From NCBI RefSeq assembly GCF_003641145.1, contig NZ_CP032744.1, positions 1,178,001 to 1,242,000 of the forward strand: a stretch of 64,000 bases of DNA. The letters are read 5' to 3'. The notes beneath the pieces were generated by a model. It saw nothing but the letters and a program-made list of their open reading frames with translations. It had not been told where the DNA came from and made no database searches. The stretch comes from Lactiplantibacillus paraplantarum (GTDB lineage: Bacteria; Bacillota; Bacilli; Lactobacillales; Lactobacillaceae). How positions within the stretch are numbered: the first letter of the stretch is position 1; each line of letters begins with the position of its first letter. Shown here piece by piece: positions 8,363 through 19,917 of this stretch. The translations under genes and the position numbers were made by a program.

Positions 8363-10942
8363 ATGGGGGAAAGTAAAATGGAGACAACACGGGTACTTAT
8401 CTACGATTTAGTACGTAAATTAGTTTTAACAGACGAACGTTATCATGATGGGGTGACGGCGATGGTCGTTGCAACGCATCTTGACATGCAGCGAACGAAT
8501 GTCAGTGCTGCCTTGAATGGCTTAGTTCGTGAGCAAAAGTTGATTAAAACTAAAACACGACCAGTGCGGTTTTTACTCGCCGTATCAGATGTCCAGAAGC
8601 CATTTCTTAACTTAGTTGGCCATTTGGGGAGCTTGCAGCAGGCAATCAAGTTAGCTAATGCGGCTGTTTTATATCCGAACGGTCCGTTGAATATTCACGT
8701 TGCAGCAAATAGTGGTGTTGGTAGCACGACGTTTGTACATGAAATTCAAAACTTTGCATGGCAGCAAGGAATCCCAGCAGCGGATGGTGCCACAGTAGTT
8801 ATTAAATGTCGGGACTACGCGGATGATAGCCAACAACTTGACCGTCAACTATTTGGTGATCAAGCCGACCTTGAAAGCAGTTGCTGGGGAAAGGCTCAGG
8901 GTGGTATTGTTGTGATCGATCATTATGAATATTTAGCTGGTCCCCAGCGAGCGAAGCTGACGACCGCTTTGGAGGCCGTTAAGAACCTTAAGCGGCCGCC
9001 ATTAATTATTCTCATTAGTGGGTTGACGCAACAAGTGATGACCATGCCTCAATTGATGGTCAAGATTGAGTTACCAGATTTTAAAGAGCGACCGTGGTCA
9101 GAACGATGGGCGTTGATTCGACACTTCTTAACCATAGAGGCGCAACAATCTAAGCGGACGATCCGGGTAACGTTACCTGCCGCACGGGCACTCATATTGG
9201 CAACTTACGATCAAAATCTGAAAGCATTGAAAACAATAATCACAATGGCTTGTGCCCAGGCCTATGTCCGGTTTATGGGTGATACTGACCGGGAAGTTCG
9301 GATTTACCTAGCAGATCTAGCACTGAGCGTTCAGCGGGCCTTGGCACATGAGCGCGAATATCAACGAGAATTGACGACGGTCTTTGAGTCGGCTGACTTA
9401 TTGATGACATTTGACATAGCGTCAAATGTAGACCGCAGTAGATTTAGAAAAATGCCAAAGGTCAACCAACGGCAATTGGATTCTGGCACACACCCAGCAG
9501 TAGTAGAAGCATCACCATCAGTAAATACTCAAGCACGGTCTATCAAGAGCCGCGATACTTTACCGCAGTCAGTGACTAATGTGGAAAGATTAGCTAAAAT
9601 CGTATCACCGGACATTATAAAAATTGTGACGGCCTGGCAACCAGATTGTGAACGATTACTAGGTCGACCTTTATCCGCGAGTGTCTTTAATGGACTGTGC
9701 TTACATATTAATGGGTTGTATCGGCACATGCCGGCGTCAGAACAAGCGACAAACGAGTCGCATTTACAGCAACAGTACGTGGTAGAATATGAGGCTGCCG
9801 TTAAACTAGCACAAATTTTGGCGACAAAACTAGCGCTGACTATTTCAGTGGCCGAAGTTAGTTTACTAGCAACCTTTTTAGTAGCTCAAGCACCAACCAC
9901 TAGTCGGCATCCAGTTGTTCTATATGTTATGCATGGTGAGGGGACGGCACAAGCCTTGATGCGAACAACTAATATACTCAGTCAAGTGGACAATACCTAT
10001 GCTTATGATATCGATTTAGCAGCTCATAGTAAGCATGTGATGCAAGCGTTGAGTCGTAAAATCTGTGAGATCGATGATGGTGCCGGCGTGTTAGTTATTT
10101 ATGATATGGGGTCTATTAAGTGGATGCTAGCTGCGATTCAGGCTAAAACAAAGGTTAAAATTCGGATGATTCAAATGCCAGTTACTTTAGTTGGCCTAGA
10201 GGCGGCCCGTAAAAGTGCCCGTGTAACGGACTTAGATGATGTTTATCATCTTGTCACGCTGGCATTACAGCAGTTGACTGCCGAAAAGACGACCAAAGAT
10301 GAATTGATCATTACCCTTTGTCATAGTGGTGAAGGTGGGGCGGCACAAATAAAGGATTATATTGATCAATATTCACGACTACAGATGCGCGTCAAGTCAT
10401 TGGCGGTCGGAACTCGAGATGAGTTAGTGGCGACCGTGTTGCGATTGCAACAAGTTTATCAGATTCACGCGTTTGTTGGTACTTTTGATCCCCAGTTATT
10501 TGGCATTCCGTTCATTCCGATGACCATGATTTTTGAGCATTCCCATCAGCAGTTGGATCAGGTGCTGATGTTTCAACCGGTGTCCGGGCGGTGGGGCGCG
10601 TATAATCAAATTTATCGATATTTTAAAGCACAGCTAGAACATGCTGAAGTTACAAAGCTGCAGCGTGTTTTACCGCCGCTTATGGATGAACTGACAACTT
10701 TGTACCAATTAACTGAAGATCAGCAAATTGGATTATTTGTTCACTTAGGAAGTATGATTGAGCGTATTTTGGCAGGCAAAGTTGTTGCAGCTACGGAACA
10801 AACACGCCAGCTATTGGCCAAGTATCCAGAAGATTATCAACGGCTACGGCAGTGTTTACGACCAGTTGAACAGACATTTAAATTGATTGTGAACGATGAG
10901 ATGGTGGCTACTTTGCTCATTATTTTAAAACAGTTGTGTTAA
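8363..10942 (+). CDS. LevR/ManR-family PTS-controlled transcriptional regulator with degenerate AAA+ domain
   Basis: An 859-residue regulator with the layout of LevR proteins: N-terminal winged helix (about 10-70), AAA+ domain (85-330), PRD1 (about 420-520, LCLHINGLYRH), EIIA-Man-like domain (LYVMHGEGTAQAL), GatB-like EIIB domain (LIITLCHSGEGGAAQI) and C-terminal PRD2 (GLFVHLGSMIERI). Family members activate sigma-54 promoters of PTS operons and are tuned by phosphorylation of the PRD and EIIA histidines. Here the Walker A lysine is gone (NSGVGSTT, about 117-123), the GAFTGA loop is absent where QLFGDQADLESS stands, and Walker B reads GIVVIDH instead of ending DE. Start 8363 or 8378. Probable target: the PTS operon at 12591, though no -24/-12 promoter is seen there. 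Confidence 0.85.
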   Translation: MGESKMETTRVLIYDLVRKLVLTDERYHDGVTAMVVATHLDMQRTNVSAALNGLVREQKLIKTKTRPVRFLLAVSDVQKPFLNLVGHLGSLQQAIKLANAAVLYPNGPLNIHVAANSGVGSTTFVHEIQNFAWQQGIPAADGATVVIKCRDYADDSQQLDRQLFGDQADLESSCWGKAQGGIVVIDHYEYLAGPQRAKLTTALEAVKNLKRPPLIILISGLTQQVMTMPQLMVKIELPDFKERPWSERWALIRHFLTIEAQQSKRTIRVTLPAARALILATYDQNLKALKTIITMACAQAYVRFMGDTDREVRIYLADLALSVQRALAHEREYQRELTTVFESADLLMTFDIASNVDRSRFRKMPKVNQRQLDSGTHPAVVEASPSVNTQARSIKSRDTLPQSVTNVERLAKIVSPDIIKIVTAWQPDCERLLGRPLSASVFNGLCLHINGLYRHMPASEQATNESHLQQQYVVEYEAAVKLAQILATKLALTISVAEVSLLATFLVAQAPTTSRHPVVLYVMHGEGTAQALMRTTNILSQVDNTYAYDIDLAAHSKHVMQALSRKICEIDDGAGVLVIYDMGSIKWMLAAIQAKTKVKIRMIQMPVTLVGLEAARKSARVTDLDDVYHLVTLALQQLTAEKTTKDELIITLCHSGEGGAAQIKDYIDQYSRLQMRVKSLAVGTRDELVATVLRLQQVYQIHAFVGTFDPQLFGIPFIPMTMIFEHSHQQLDQVLMFQPVSGRWGAYNQIYRYFKAQLEHAEVTKLQRVLPPLMDELTTLYQLTEDQQIGLFVHLGSMIERILAGKVVAATEQTRQLLAKYPEDYQRLRQCLRPVEQTFKLIVNDEMVATLLIILKQLC

Positions 10943-11067
10943 TCGGTCGGGACAGTTGCTTACGATGGGCAGACTGAGTATTAGTCGAATGGTGTTGGTG
11001 ATTTGATATTGGTGGTTACATTCAGTCACAGGGTTGCTAGTCATTGGCTATTGATAATGAATAAGTA

Positions 11068-11710
11068 CGCATGATGCTAGTTAATTTGTTATGAATCATG
11101 ATTCATGCATGCCAGTTAGTTGGCTTACGATTCGTCAGCATATGCGCGTCCGATGCCGACCTCCGGGGCTGGGCGCCAATTGCTGGAACGTAGCCGACGT
11201 CGATTTGAGCTAACGCCTAACCCGCGTCATCTCAAATACGAGTCTTATTCTAAACCGGAAGAAATTCGCTTCCAGCTAAGAATAATTTGGCTACTGAGCA
11301 TTGTCACCCAGCCCCTCCAGTCTAAAAGCCTGTGCGGAGCCACGAGTTGAAGTCGAGCATGGATTAATGCGGTCTCGTTGGCGTAGCAGACACAGGCTTC
11401 GGTAGGCCGCTCAAATGGCGGATAGACAATTACGCTCCTTGGTACAATTGATTGTGGAATAGTTGTTGTGTGGAACTTTTACCTAACCATGGCGTTAAGT
11501 GGCGGACTTCTATAGCGTAGCTACCCGGAAGTTCCAGTCTGACCCGAATACGTTTCGACAGTATTGCCTTGAAGCCGGCGTGGAACGCGTTAATTAAATG
11601 ATTTTTCGCCAAATTGCACGGTTTTCAGTGGGACTCGGCTGATAGACTTTAAACTTAGAAATAGCCATTTTTAATCATGATTCATACTAAATAATAACTA
11701 GCACAATGCA
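11068..11710. repeat. Non-coding repeat bounded by terminal inverted repeats, copy 1 (643 bp)
   Basis: The interior is closely similar to the element at 29446-30412. The right end AAATAGCCATTTTTAATCATG and flanking bases match the inverted right end of copy 2; the left end is partly changed but keeps ATGAATCATGATT. Shared blocks include CCTCCGGGGCTGGG (left), AATAATTTGGCTACTGAGCA (middle) and CAATTGATTGTGGAATAG (right). No transposase-sized frame is present; the 76-codon ORF in it is not conserved as protein. It looks like a MITE-like or structured-RNA element. Confidence 0.8.
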
Positions 11711-11744
11711 TAATAAGTATTCAATCAAATGCGTTTGATTAACG

Positions 11745-11799
11745 ACCTAAATAGTCGCTTCAAGAAGTTGTAAATTCTTGAAGCGACTATTTAGGTTTT
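11745..11799. terminator. Strong hairpin, probably bidirectional terminator
   Basis: Perfect 22-bp stem (11745-11766 with 11775-11796), eight-base loop, T-rich on the plus strand. It ends just before the minus-strand DUF3284 gene and could terminate it. Confidence 0.75.
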
Positions 11800-11843
11800 A
11801 CGATTGTACTAATTGTCAAAGCCAACTGGTAGACACACACTTA

Positions 11844-12290
11844 TCATTCGGTGAGATTAGCAGGCACTACTCGGTGATCAATAATTTGTTGTTCGAGCTG
11901 CAATAGATTATCAGACATGCGTCCGAGTAACAAAGTTTGGCTAAAGGTTCGTAGTAACCAATGATGCCGTTGTGGCTGATAGCTATCAATCTCTTCTAAA
12001 AATGTCACCGTCGTTTGTGCGCCTTTAGCCGTTGTTAAATAGGTCACGGTCACGGTGTCTAGCGGTGAAATAGCTGTCATCTGGTACTTAATGCCGCGCT
12101 GGTAATCGTCAATCATAATTTTGAGTTGAGCAGCCGATTTGGTAGTCGACTTAGTGTAAGTGAGTCCTTTCTTGATTGACGTTGCGGCCAGCACTTGCCC
12201 AGTGGCAGTCTGAATTTCAGCAAGTAATTGTTTTTCTAACCAGTTATAGAATTCTGTGCTCGTAACGTTAAGCGTTCGAATAATTTGCAT
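11844..12290 (-). CDS. DUF3284 domain-containing protein
   Basis: A 148-residue soluble protein that I recognise as the DUF3284 family, commonly found beside cellobiose/beta-glucoside PTS operons. It begins MQIIRTLNVTSTEFYNWLEKQL and has alternating beta strands with a helical C-terminus (LLRTFSQTLLLGRMSDNLLQLEQQI), a START/SRPBCC-like pattern. Its biochemical role is unknown. It is divergent from the PTS operon starting at 12591, sharing a 300-bp intergenic region with repeated CTATACAC motifs, so shared regulation is likely. The start ATG at 12290 has no strong Shine-Dalgarno visible. Confidence 0.75.
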   Translation of the reverse strand: MQIIRTLNVTSTEFYNWLEKQLLAEIQTATGQVLAATSIKKGLTYTKSTTKSAAQLKIMIDDYQRGIKYQMTAISPLDTVTVTYLTTAKGAQTTVTFLEEIDSYQPQRHHWLLRTFSQTLLLGRMSDNLLQLEQQIIDHRVVPANLTE

Positions 12291-12355
12291 GGCTTGATTA
12301 TAGCGAGACTTTTTGACTAGTTCAAGCCTGAAAAAAATGAGTTAAAAACAACATG

Positions 12356-12414
12356 CTATACACTTGCCAAACTAGCTATACACATTGAAAAAAACAATCA
12401 TTAAACCTATACAC
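12356..12414. promoter_or_regulatory. Three direct CTATACAC repeats in the divergent PTS control region
   Basis: CTATACAC occurs at 12356-12363, 12376-12383 and 12407-12414, starts 20 and 31 bp apart (about two and three helical turns); a related TTATACAC is at 12501-12508. Same-face spacing suggests an operator for the PTS regulator, but no binding protein can be assigned. Confidence 0.4.
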
Positions 12415-12515
12415 TAAAGGTGATTAATACGGTTAGTGGTTTGATTCGCCCACTATGGCGTTGATTTTTAAAGAATAACGTTAATTACTAGGAGTTAAAT
12501 TTATACACAAGGCTA

Positions 12516-12555
12516 TGTAAGCGCTTTTGTAGTTGCCGTTGAAACTTGTTACGAT
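12516..12555 (+). promoter_or_regulatory. Candidate cre site and promoter of the beta-glucoside PTS operon
   Basis: TGTAAGCGCTTTTG at 12516-12529 agrees with the CcpA cre consensus except at the last two positions. It overlaps a possible -35 TTGTAG (12527-12532), followed after 17 bp by TACGAT (12550-12555). This placement would allow catabolite repression. Confidence 0.45.
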
Positions 12556-12590
12556 GTGGTTGTCGACAAATATAGAAAGTAGGTAACCGG

Positions 12591-12932
12591 ATGATGACTC
12601 AAAACGATAATTCAGCAATTCAAGATATTGCGATGGCAATGATTGCCTATTCTGGTGAGGGACGGACGTTGGCTTTTAACGCCTTAGATGCCATGCATCG
12701 TGACGACTATCTAGAAGCACAAGCATTATTAAAACAATCTAGTGAAGCGTTGGTGAAAGCCCATGATGTTCAAACCAAACTGCTTGTAGCCGAAGCAAAT
12801 GGTCAGCAGGTCACCATCAATATCTTATTGATCCATTCTCAGGATCATTTCATGACAAGCCTGTTAGCCAATGAGTTAATTGCGGAGATATTAAAGGTGT
12901 ATCACAAGTTTGAAGGGATGGTCATATCATGA
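12591..12932 (+). CDS. PTS lactose/cellobiose-family EIIA component
   Basis: A 113-residue phosphocarrier that takes phosphate from HPr and passes it to EIIB. Helical trimer fold of the Lac family: IAMAMIAYSGEGRTLAFNALDAM is the first helix pair, and the phosphorylated histidine is expected in LLIHSQDHFM (about residues 83-92). Start at ATG 12591 (or the next codon), with an AGGTA-type site before it. First gene of a four-gene operon; its stop overlaps the EIIB start by four bases (ATGA), indicating translational coupling. Confidence 0.9.
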   Translation: MMTQNDNSAIQDIAMAMIAYSGEGRTLAFNALDAMHRDDYLEAQALLKQSSEALVKAHDVQTKLLVAEANGQQVTINILLIHSQDHFMTSLLANELIAEILKVYHKFEGMVIS

Positions 12933-13231
12933 AATCAATGAACATATTATTAGTTTGTGCGGGTGGCATGTCAACCAGTATTTTAATGAAAAAATTGCAA
13001 CAATATCGTGATGAACATGGTGCGACGGGACAAATCAAAGCCGTTGGTCTATCAGCCTATGAAGATGTCTATCAAGACTATGATGTTATTTTAATGGGCC
13101 CCCAAGTGGCGTATCGACAAAGTGAAGTGCAGACGGCCACCGGGTTGCCAGTTGCTGCGATTCCACCACTCGATTATGCGGTTGGGGATAGCGCACATAT
13201 TTTTGAGCTAGCGGCCAGTCTTGTGCAATGA
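12929..13231 (+). CDS. PTS lactose/cellobiose-family EIIB component
   Basis: A 100-residue cytoplasmic EIIB protein that phosphorylates the incoming beta-glucoside. The catalytic cysteine is in the N-terminal loop VCAGGMSTSILM (about residues 10-21), standard for Lac-family EIIB. The middle DYDVILMGPQVAYR and the C-terminal AAIPPLDYAVGD are family-typical. It overlaps the end of the EIIA gene and lies 32 bp ahead of EIIC. As a separate small protein it resembles CelA-type rather than fused enzymes. Confidence 0.92.
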   Translation: MKSMNILLVCAGGMSTSILMKKLQQYRDEHGATGQIKAVGLSAYEDVYQDYDVILMGPQVAYRQSEVQTATGLPVAAIPPLDYAVGDSAHIFELAASLVQ

Positions 13232-13263
13232 CCAGTTGAGTGAGCATATGGAGGTGAAGAACC

Positions 13264-16085
<2,822 letters not shown>

Positions 16086-16110
16086 CCAGGATCGCGATAG
16101 CTATGACCAA

Positions 16111-16941
16111 TCAACAGTCTTCATCAATATCAGATGAAGACTGTTTTGGGTGGTGTCGTAAGCTGATCAGTCGAACGAGACAAAATAAAAGGATGCTGAT
16201 GCCAAGGATTGGCAGTGTCCAGGAACCTAGTGTCAAAATCAAGCGAGGGGCAAGCAGGTTGCCAATGACAGTGCTGGTATCAATGATTGTCAGTACCCAC
16301 ATCATCAATGTATTACGATCAACCGTGGTCGCTTGCTGGATGGTGGTGAAAAAAGAAATATTGGCTTGTCCGCGCAATAGGCCAATCAAGAACATGGTGA
16401 ACATGAGGCTGCTTAGGTGGGCCACATGAAGATTAAGCAGCCGCCAGTTAATGCGGTTAAGGTTAATAGTGATTGCTGAGACCACTGTTTTAGTAAGAGC
16501 GGTGCACATAAAATACCGGCCGCATTGGCAGTCAAAAACCAGCTGAGTTGCCAGTGGCCGTGTAACTTACTGACGACTAACCAAGGAATTGCAACGGCAA
16601 TGGTAGCGTCGACCAAGTAACCAAGGACGGCGTAAACCAATGACCAGGTAGGACGTTGAAGTCGGCCGTTAGCCTTAATTGTCGCCGAGGATGATGAAGT
16701 TGTGTCGTGCGTCCGGAATTGCCAATCGAAGCCAGCTGAGATTAAAAAGGCCACGCCCATGACTAAAATCAGTGTGGTTGGTCGTTGCATGATTAACGTT
16801 GACGATTGGTCTTGCACGGACGGTTGCTTGGTGATGACGGATAAATAAATGGCCGAAGCCGGACATCATAGTTACACTAATGGCACCCATCGTTAACCAG
16901 ATAAGTTGTTGAACACTGATTTTCAAAATGACATCCCTCAC
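16111..16941 (-). pseudogene. Broken MFS transporter (at least two frameshifts, truncated)
   Basis: Three overlapping minus-strand frames together spell MFS-type membrane protein: KISVQQLIWLTMGAISVTMM (16675-16941), ATIAVAIPWLVVSKLHGHW with further helices (16413-16817), and LSSLMFTMFLIGLLRGQANI (16111-16509). Frame shifts are needed near 16850 and near 16430. The combined length, about 277 codons, is well short of the roughly 400 of a full MFS protein, so material is also missing. Substrate unknown. A palindrome at 16974-16987 in front could be the operator of a lost regulator. Confidence 0.7.
16113..16147 (+). terminator. Hairpin terminator after the PTS operon
   Basis: AACAGTCTTCATC pairs with GATGAAGACTGTT (13 bp) around a seven-base loop, followed by a short T-run. 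It overlaps the remnant end of the converging MFS gene. Confidence 0.65.
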
Positions 16942-16973
16942 AAGAATAATTTTAATGGCTTTAGTTTACTCAG

Positions 16974-16987
16974 CAAACGAACGTTTG
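16974..16987. promoter_or_regulatory. Palindrome upstream of the MFS remnant
   Basis: CAAACG-AA-CGTTTG, a perfect inverted repeat typical in form for a TetR-type operator. A second cre-like sequence, TGTAAACGTTGCA, starts at 17001. No regulator gene remains beside it. Confidence 0.35.
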
Positions 16988-17166
16988 TTTATCAAAATTG
17001 TGTAAACGTTGCATATTATTTTCGTAAAACTTTCAGAAGCCTATTAAGACGATGATAGTGTCCGGATTAGATAATGGGTCGCAAGCCGTAAAGCTAACGT
17101 CAGCCATAACCGTCAAATCAATTTTCTGAGTCAGGCTAATGCATACTTGACCATTTTTTAGTCAAC

Positions 17167-17202
17167 TAAAAAACCGCCGTTAAGCAATCAGCTTAACGAC
17201 GA
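17167..17202 (-). terminator. Terminator of the dltC-like gene
   Basis: CGTCGTTAAGC pairs with GCTTAACGGCG (one G-U), five-base loop, followed on the minus strand by a T-run (TTTTTTAG). It lies directly behind the stop of the carrier-protein gene. Confidence 0.85.
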
Positions 17203-17213
17203 TTTCAGTTTAA

Positions 17214-17450
17214 TTATTGTAAGCTCGCGACCTTAGCCACGATTTTAGCGGGCGTTTCCCATTCAGAACGTTCAAATTCGGAAACGGGTACTTCAATTCC
17301 GAGTTGGTTTTGAAGTTCTAGTAACAATTGTACGGAGCCCATAGAATCTAAAATACCTTCATCAAATAAGTTAGCGTCCATATTGCTTGAAACATCTTCC
17401 CCAGTTAAATCTTGCAAGATCGATAGTACTGTTGCTTTAACATCATCCAT
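17214..17450 (-). CDS. dltC: D-alanyl carrier protein DltC, stand-alone copy
   Basis: A 78-residue acyl-carrier-like protein that holds D-alanine on 4'-phosphopantetheine for teichoic acid D-alanylation. The attachment serine is in [19 protein letters not shown], and the DltC-typical [13 protein letters not shown] follows. Start chosen at [12 protein letters not shown] (17450), with aagggg upstream; the longer frame from 17486 is not family-like. In dlt operons this gene sits between dltB and dltD, but neither these nor dltA are nearby, so this is an orphan copy with its own terminator. It may be a paralogue serving the main Dlt system or another adenylating enzyme. Confidence 0.85.
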   Translation of the reverse strand: MDDVKATVLSILQDLTGEDVSSNMDANLFDEGILDSMGSVQLLLELQNQLGIEVPVSEFERSEWETPAKIVAKVASLQ

Positions 17451-17557
17451 GATCAAAATACGCCCCTTATCATTATTATGGATCAATCAATGTTATTTTA
17501 GCATAGTTTCAATTTGAATGATGGTTAATCAGGTGTATTAATGAAATCTTTACCTGA

Positions 17558-19009
17558 TCAAATATTAAAATTAGCGTGAATCAAATCAGTTAGAATTTTA
17601 ATTCCCTGTTCAAAACGTGCGCTAGACTCATAAGAAAAGCTCAGGCGAATATACTGATTCGGCTGAAAATCGTAAATGCTCCCTGGGTTAAAGAGCACGT
17701 TATTAGCGGTAGCGAGGTCGAATAACTTGGGAATATTAATACTGTCTGCTAAGCGTACCCAGAGATAAAAGCCCCCGGTTGGCGTCTCCCACGTGGCAAA
17801 GTCGTCCCAATAATGGTGAAGGATTTGTTCCGCGATAGCTGCTTTTTTAGCAAGTACAGATCGGAAATTTGCTTGATATGTTTCATATTCAGGATCAGCT
17901 AAGATTTCTGCCAGTACTAACTGGGATAGTGAACTGGCACCATAATCAGTTTGCATGCGGACGTCGGTTAAACGCTCGATGACTGGTTTAGCAGCAACAG
18001 TCCAGCCGATTCGTAATCCCGGCGCTAGCGACTTTGAGATACTACCGAAGTAAATCACGTTACCGGTCTTGTCTAGGGCCTTCAACGGACGAGGCGGTTG
18101 TTGAGTGAACCAGACATCTTGATAAGCCGCATCTTCTAAGATCGGGAGTCGGTGTTCTTGTGCGATCTGTAGAACTTGCTGACGCCGTTCAGCACTCATG
18201 ACGATACCCGTGGGATTGTTAAATGTTGGAATCGTGTAAAGAATTGCGTGTTCGCCTTGAGCGGGCGCAGCCATCTGCCAGTAAGCTAAGCCTTGATTAT
18301 CCATGGGAATGCCGGCTAAATGAGTGTGAGCGGACTGAAAGACATGTAACGATTTGACGTAAGTTGGGGCTTCCGTATAGATCGTGGCGTCTTTTGGAAA
18401 CAATGACATTGAGACTAATTGCAAGGCTTGCAATGATCCAGAAGTAATCAAAATGTTTTCAGGATGCGTGTGAATGCCGACTTTTTCTAAATGTCGTGCG
18501 ATTTGTTGTCGTAAAGCTAAGATGCCAGCGGGCTCGGTATAATTTAGACTCGTCAGTTGGTCACCTAAATGGGCAAAAGCGCGTTGGAAGAGTGGGCGTG
18601 GAAATTGTTCTGGTGCGGGCTCCCCAGTGCTCAAACGAATAACAGCATCCGTTTCAAATTGGTTGATTTTCTGGAGTGCGTGTGAATTTGGCTTGAATTG
18701 ACCGGCCTTAACATATTGTAACCAGTTGACATGTTCGGCTAGTAAGCTGGACCAATGATTACCAGAAACGACCATGCCAGAACCCGGATTGCTTGTAATT
18801 AAGCCGACCGCCATTAATTCGTCTAGCGCGGTAATAAGCGTACTGCGATTAACGCCAAATTGTTCAGCTAATTTGCGTTGGGCGGGTAACTTAGCCCCGA
18901 CCGACCAGTTACCCTTGGCGATTTGTTCCTGAAAATAATTGGTGATTTGTTGGTAAATTGGCGTGGCAGCCTGCTTATCCGGTTGCCATTTAATAGTTAT
19001 AAGTGCCAT
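17558..19009 (-). CDS. MocR-family (GntR-aminotransferase) transcriptional regulator
   Basis: A 483-residue regulator: N-terminal GntR winged helix (GAKLPAQRKLAEQFGVNRSTL, about residues 38-58) joined to a fold-type I aminotransferase domain. PLP-site features are ITSGSLQALQLVSM, TIPTFNNPTGIVMS, ILEDAAYQDVWF and the Schiff-base lysine in YFGSISKSLAPGLRIGW. MocR proteins use PLP or amino acids as effectors. Start at 19009 with aggagg upstream. It is divergent from the LysE exporter gene at 19244 and an aminotransferase, so it probably controls that pair. The frame is complete and the length normal. Confidence 0.9.
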   Translation of the reverse strand: MALITIKWQPDKQAATPIYQQITNYFQEQIAKGNWSVGAKLPAQRKLAEQFGVNRSTLITALDELMAVGLITSNPGSGMVVSGNHWSSLLAEHVNWLQYVKAGQFKPNSHALQKINQFETDAVIRLSTGEPAPEQFPRPLFQRAFAHLGDQLTSLNYTEPAGILALRQQIARHLEKVGIHTHPENILITSGSLQALQLVSMSLFPKDATIYTEAPTYVKSLHVFQSAHTHLAGIPMDNQGLAYWQMAAPAQGEHAILYTIPTFNNPTGIVMSAERRQQVLQIAQEHRLPILEDAAYQDVWFTQQPPRPLKALDKTGNVIYFGSISKSLAPGLRIGWTVAAKPVIERLTDVRMQTDYGASSLSQLVLAEILADPEYETYQANFRSVLAKKAAIAEQILHHYWDDFATWETPTGGFYLWVRLADSINIPKLFDLATANNVLFNPGSIYDFQPNQYIRLSFSYESSARFEQGIKILTDLIHANFNI

Positions 19010-19243
19010 AACTGAAACCTCCTGAGTGCCTATGAAAGCGAATTAAGACGGTGTTATCAAAATAATTAAAAAGATACCAATCGCGGGTGGTTGGGTAAAA
19101 AATAGCAAATTGGTTGGCTACAAATGAAATTATCTCTATTATAATCATCTCTGAAATAAAAGCTAGTCGGAGATGACCAATGGATTAATCAATAATTGGT
19201 TGGTAAAATGATTTAATTGGCTGGTATCAAGGAGGTCAAAAGC

Positions 19244-19852
19244 ATGCAAGTGTTTTTACAAGGTTTATTATTTGGGATTGTCTACATTGCACCGATTGGG
19301 ATGCAAAATCTATTCGTGGTTTCAACAGCGATCGAACAACCCTTACAACGGGCGCTGCGGGTGGCTCTAATTGTAATTGCGTTTGATACGTCACTGTCAC
19401 TGGCTTGTTTTTACGGCGTGGGTAAGTTATTACAGGCGACGCCTTGGCTAGAGTTAGGGGTACTACTTATTGGTAGTTTACTTGTCTTTTACATTGGCTG
19501 GAACCTATTGCGTCAAAAGGAGGCGACCATGGGCACGCTCGATGTTGACTTTTCGTATAAGGCAGCGATTTTGACCGCTTTTTCGGTAGCCTGGCTCAAC
19601 CCACAGGCACTGATTGATGGTTCCGTGTTGTTGGCGGCTTTTCGGGTATCCATTCCTGCCGCACTGACCCATTTCTTTATGCTAGGGGTTATTCTGGCGT
19701 CAATTATTTGGTTTATCGGTCTGACAAGCTTGGTTAGTAAGTTTAAACATCTCATGCGGCCGCGCGTTTTACTCTGTATTAATCGGCTTTGTGGTTTGAT
19801 CATCATTTTATACGGTGTTAAGTTGCTGGCGACGTTCATCACTAAAATATAG
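19244..19852 (+). CDS. LysE/RhtB-family amino acid exporter
   Basis: A 202-residue membrane protein of the LysE superfamily, exporters of basic or other amino acids and small metabolites. The N-terminal signature GLLFGIVYIAPIGMQNLFVVSTA is typical, with about six hydrophobic segments (last: LLCINRLCGLIIILYGVKLL). The start is ATG 19244, set by aaggagg at 19229-19235. It lies downstream of a divergent MocR gene and 65 bp ahead of an aminotransferase, which suggests a small amino-acid overflow or detoxification unit. Substrate unknown. Confidence 0.88.
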   Translation: MQVFLQGLLFGIVYIAPIGMQNLFVVSTAIEQPLQRALRVALIVIAFDTSLSLACFYGVGKLLQATPWLELGVLLIGSLLVFYIGWNLLRQKEATMGTLDVDFSYKAAILTAFSVAWLNPQALIDGSVLLAAFRVSIPAALTHFFMLGVILASIIWFIGLTSLVSKFKHLMRPRVLLCINRLCGLIIILYGVKLLATFITKI

Positions 19853-19917
19853 TTGCGGTTGCCCCAGACAATCGGTATGCTAGTCGTATTGGACTTTTTA
19901 TGAGAGGGACGATATGC

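Noticed and set aside
11120..11350. 76-codon ORF in repeat copy 1 (and 72- and 71-codon ORFs at 29500-29718 and 30060-30275 in copy 2)
   Set aside because: The frames differ between the copies by indels, have no domain and poor start signals; the DNA is conserved as a repeat, not as protein.
12291..12590. Sigma-54 (-24/-12) promoter in front of the PTS operon
   Set aside because: I looked for TGGCA-N7-TTGC on the coding strand, since a LevR-type gene is upstream, and found none.
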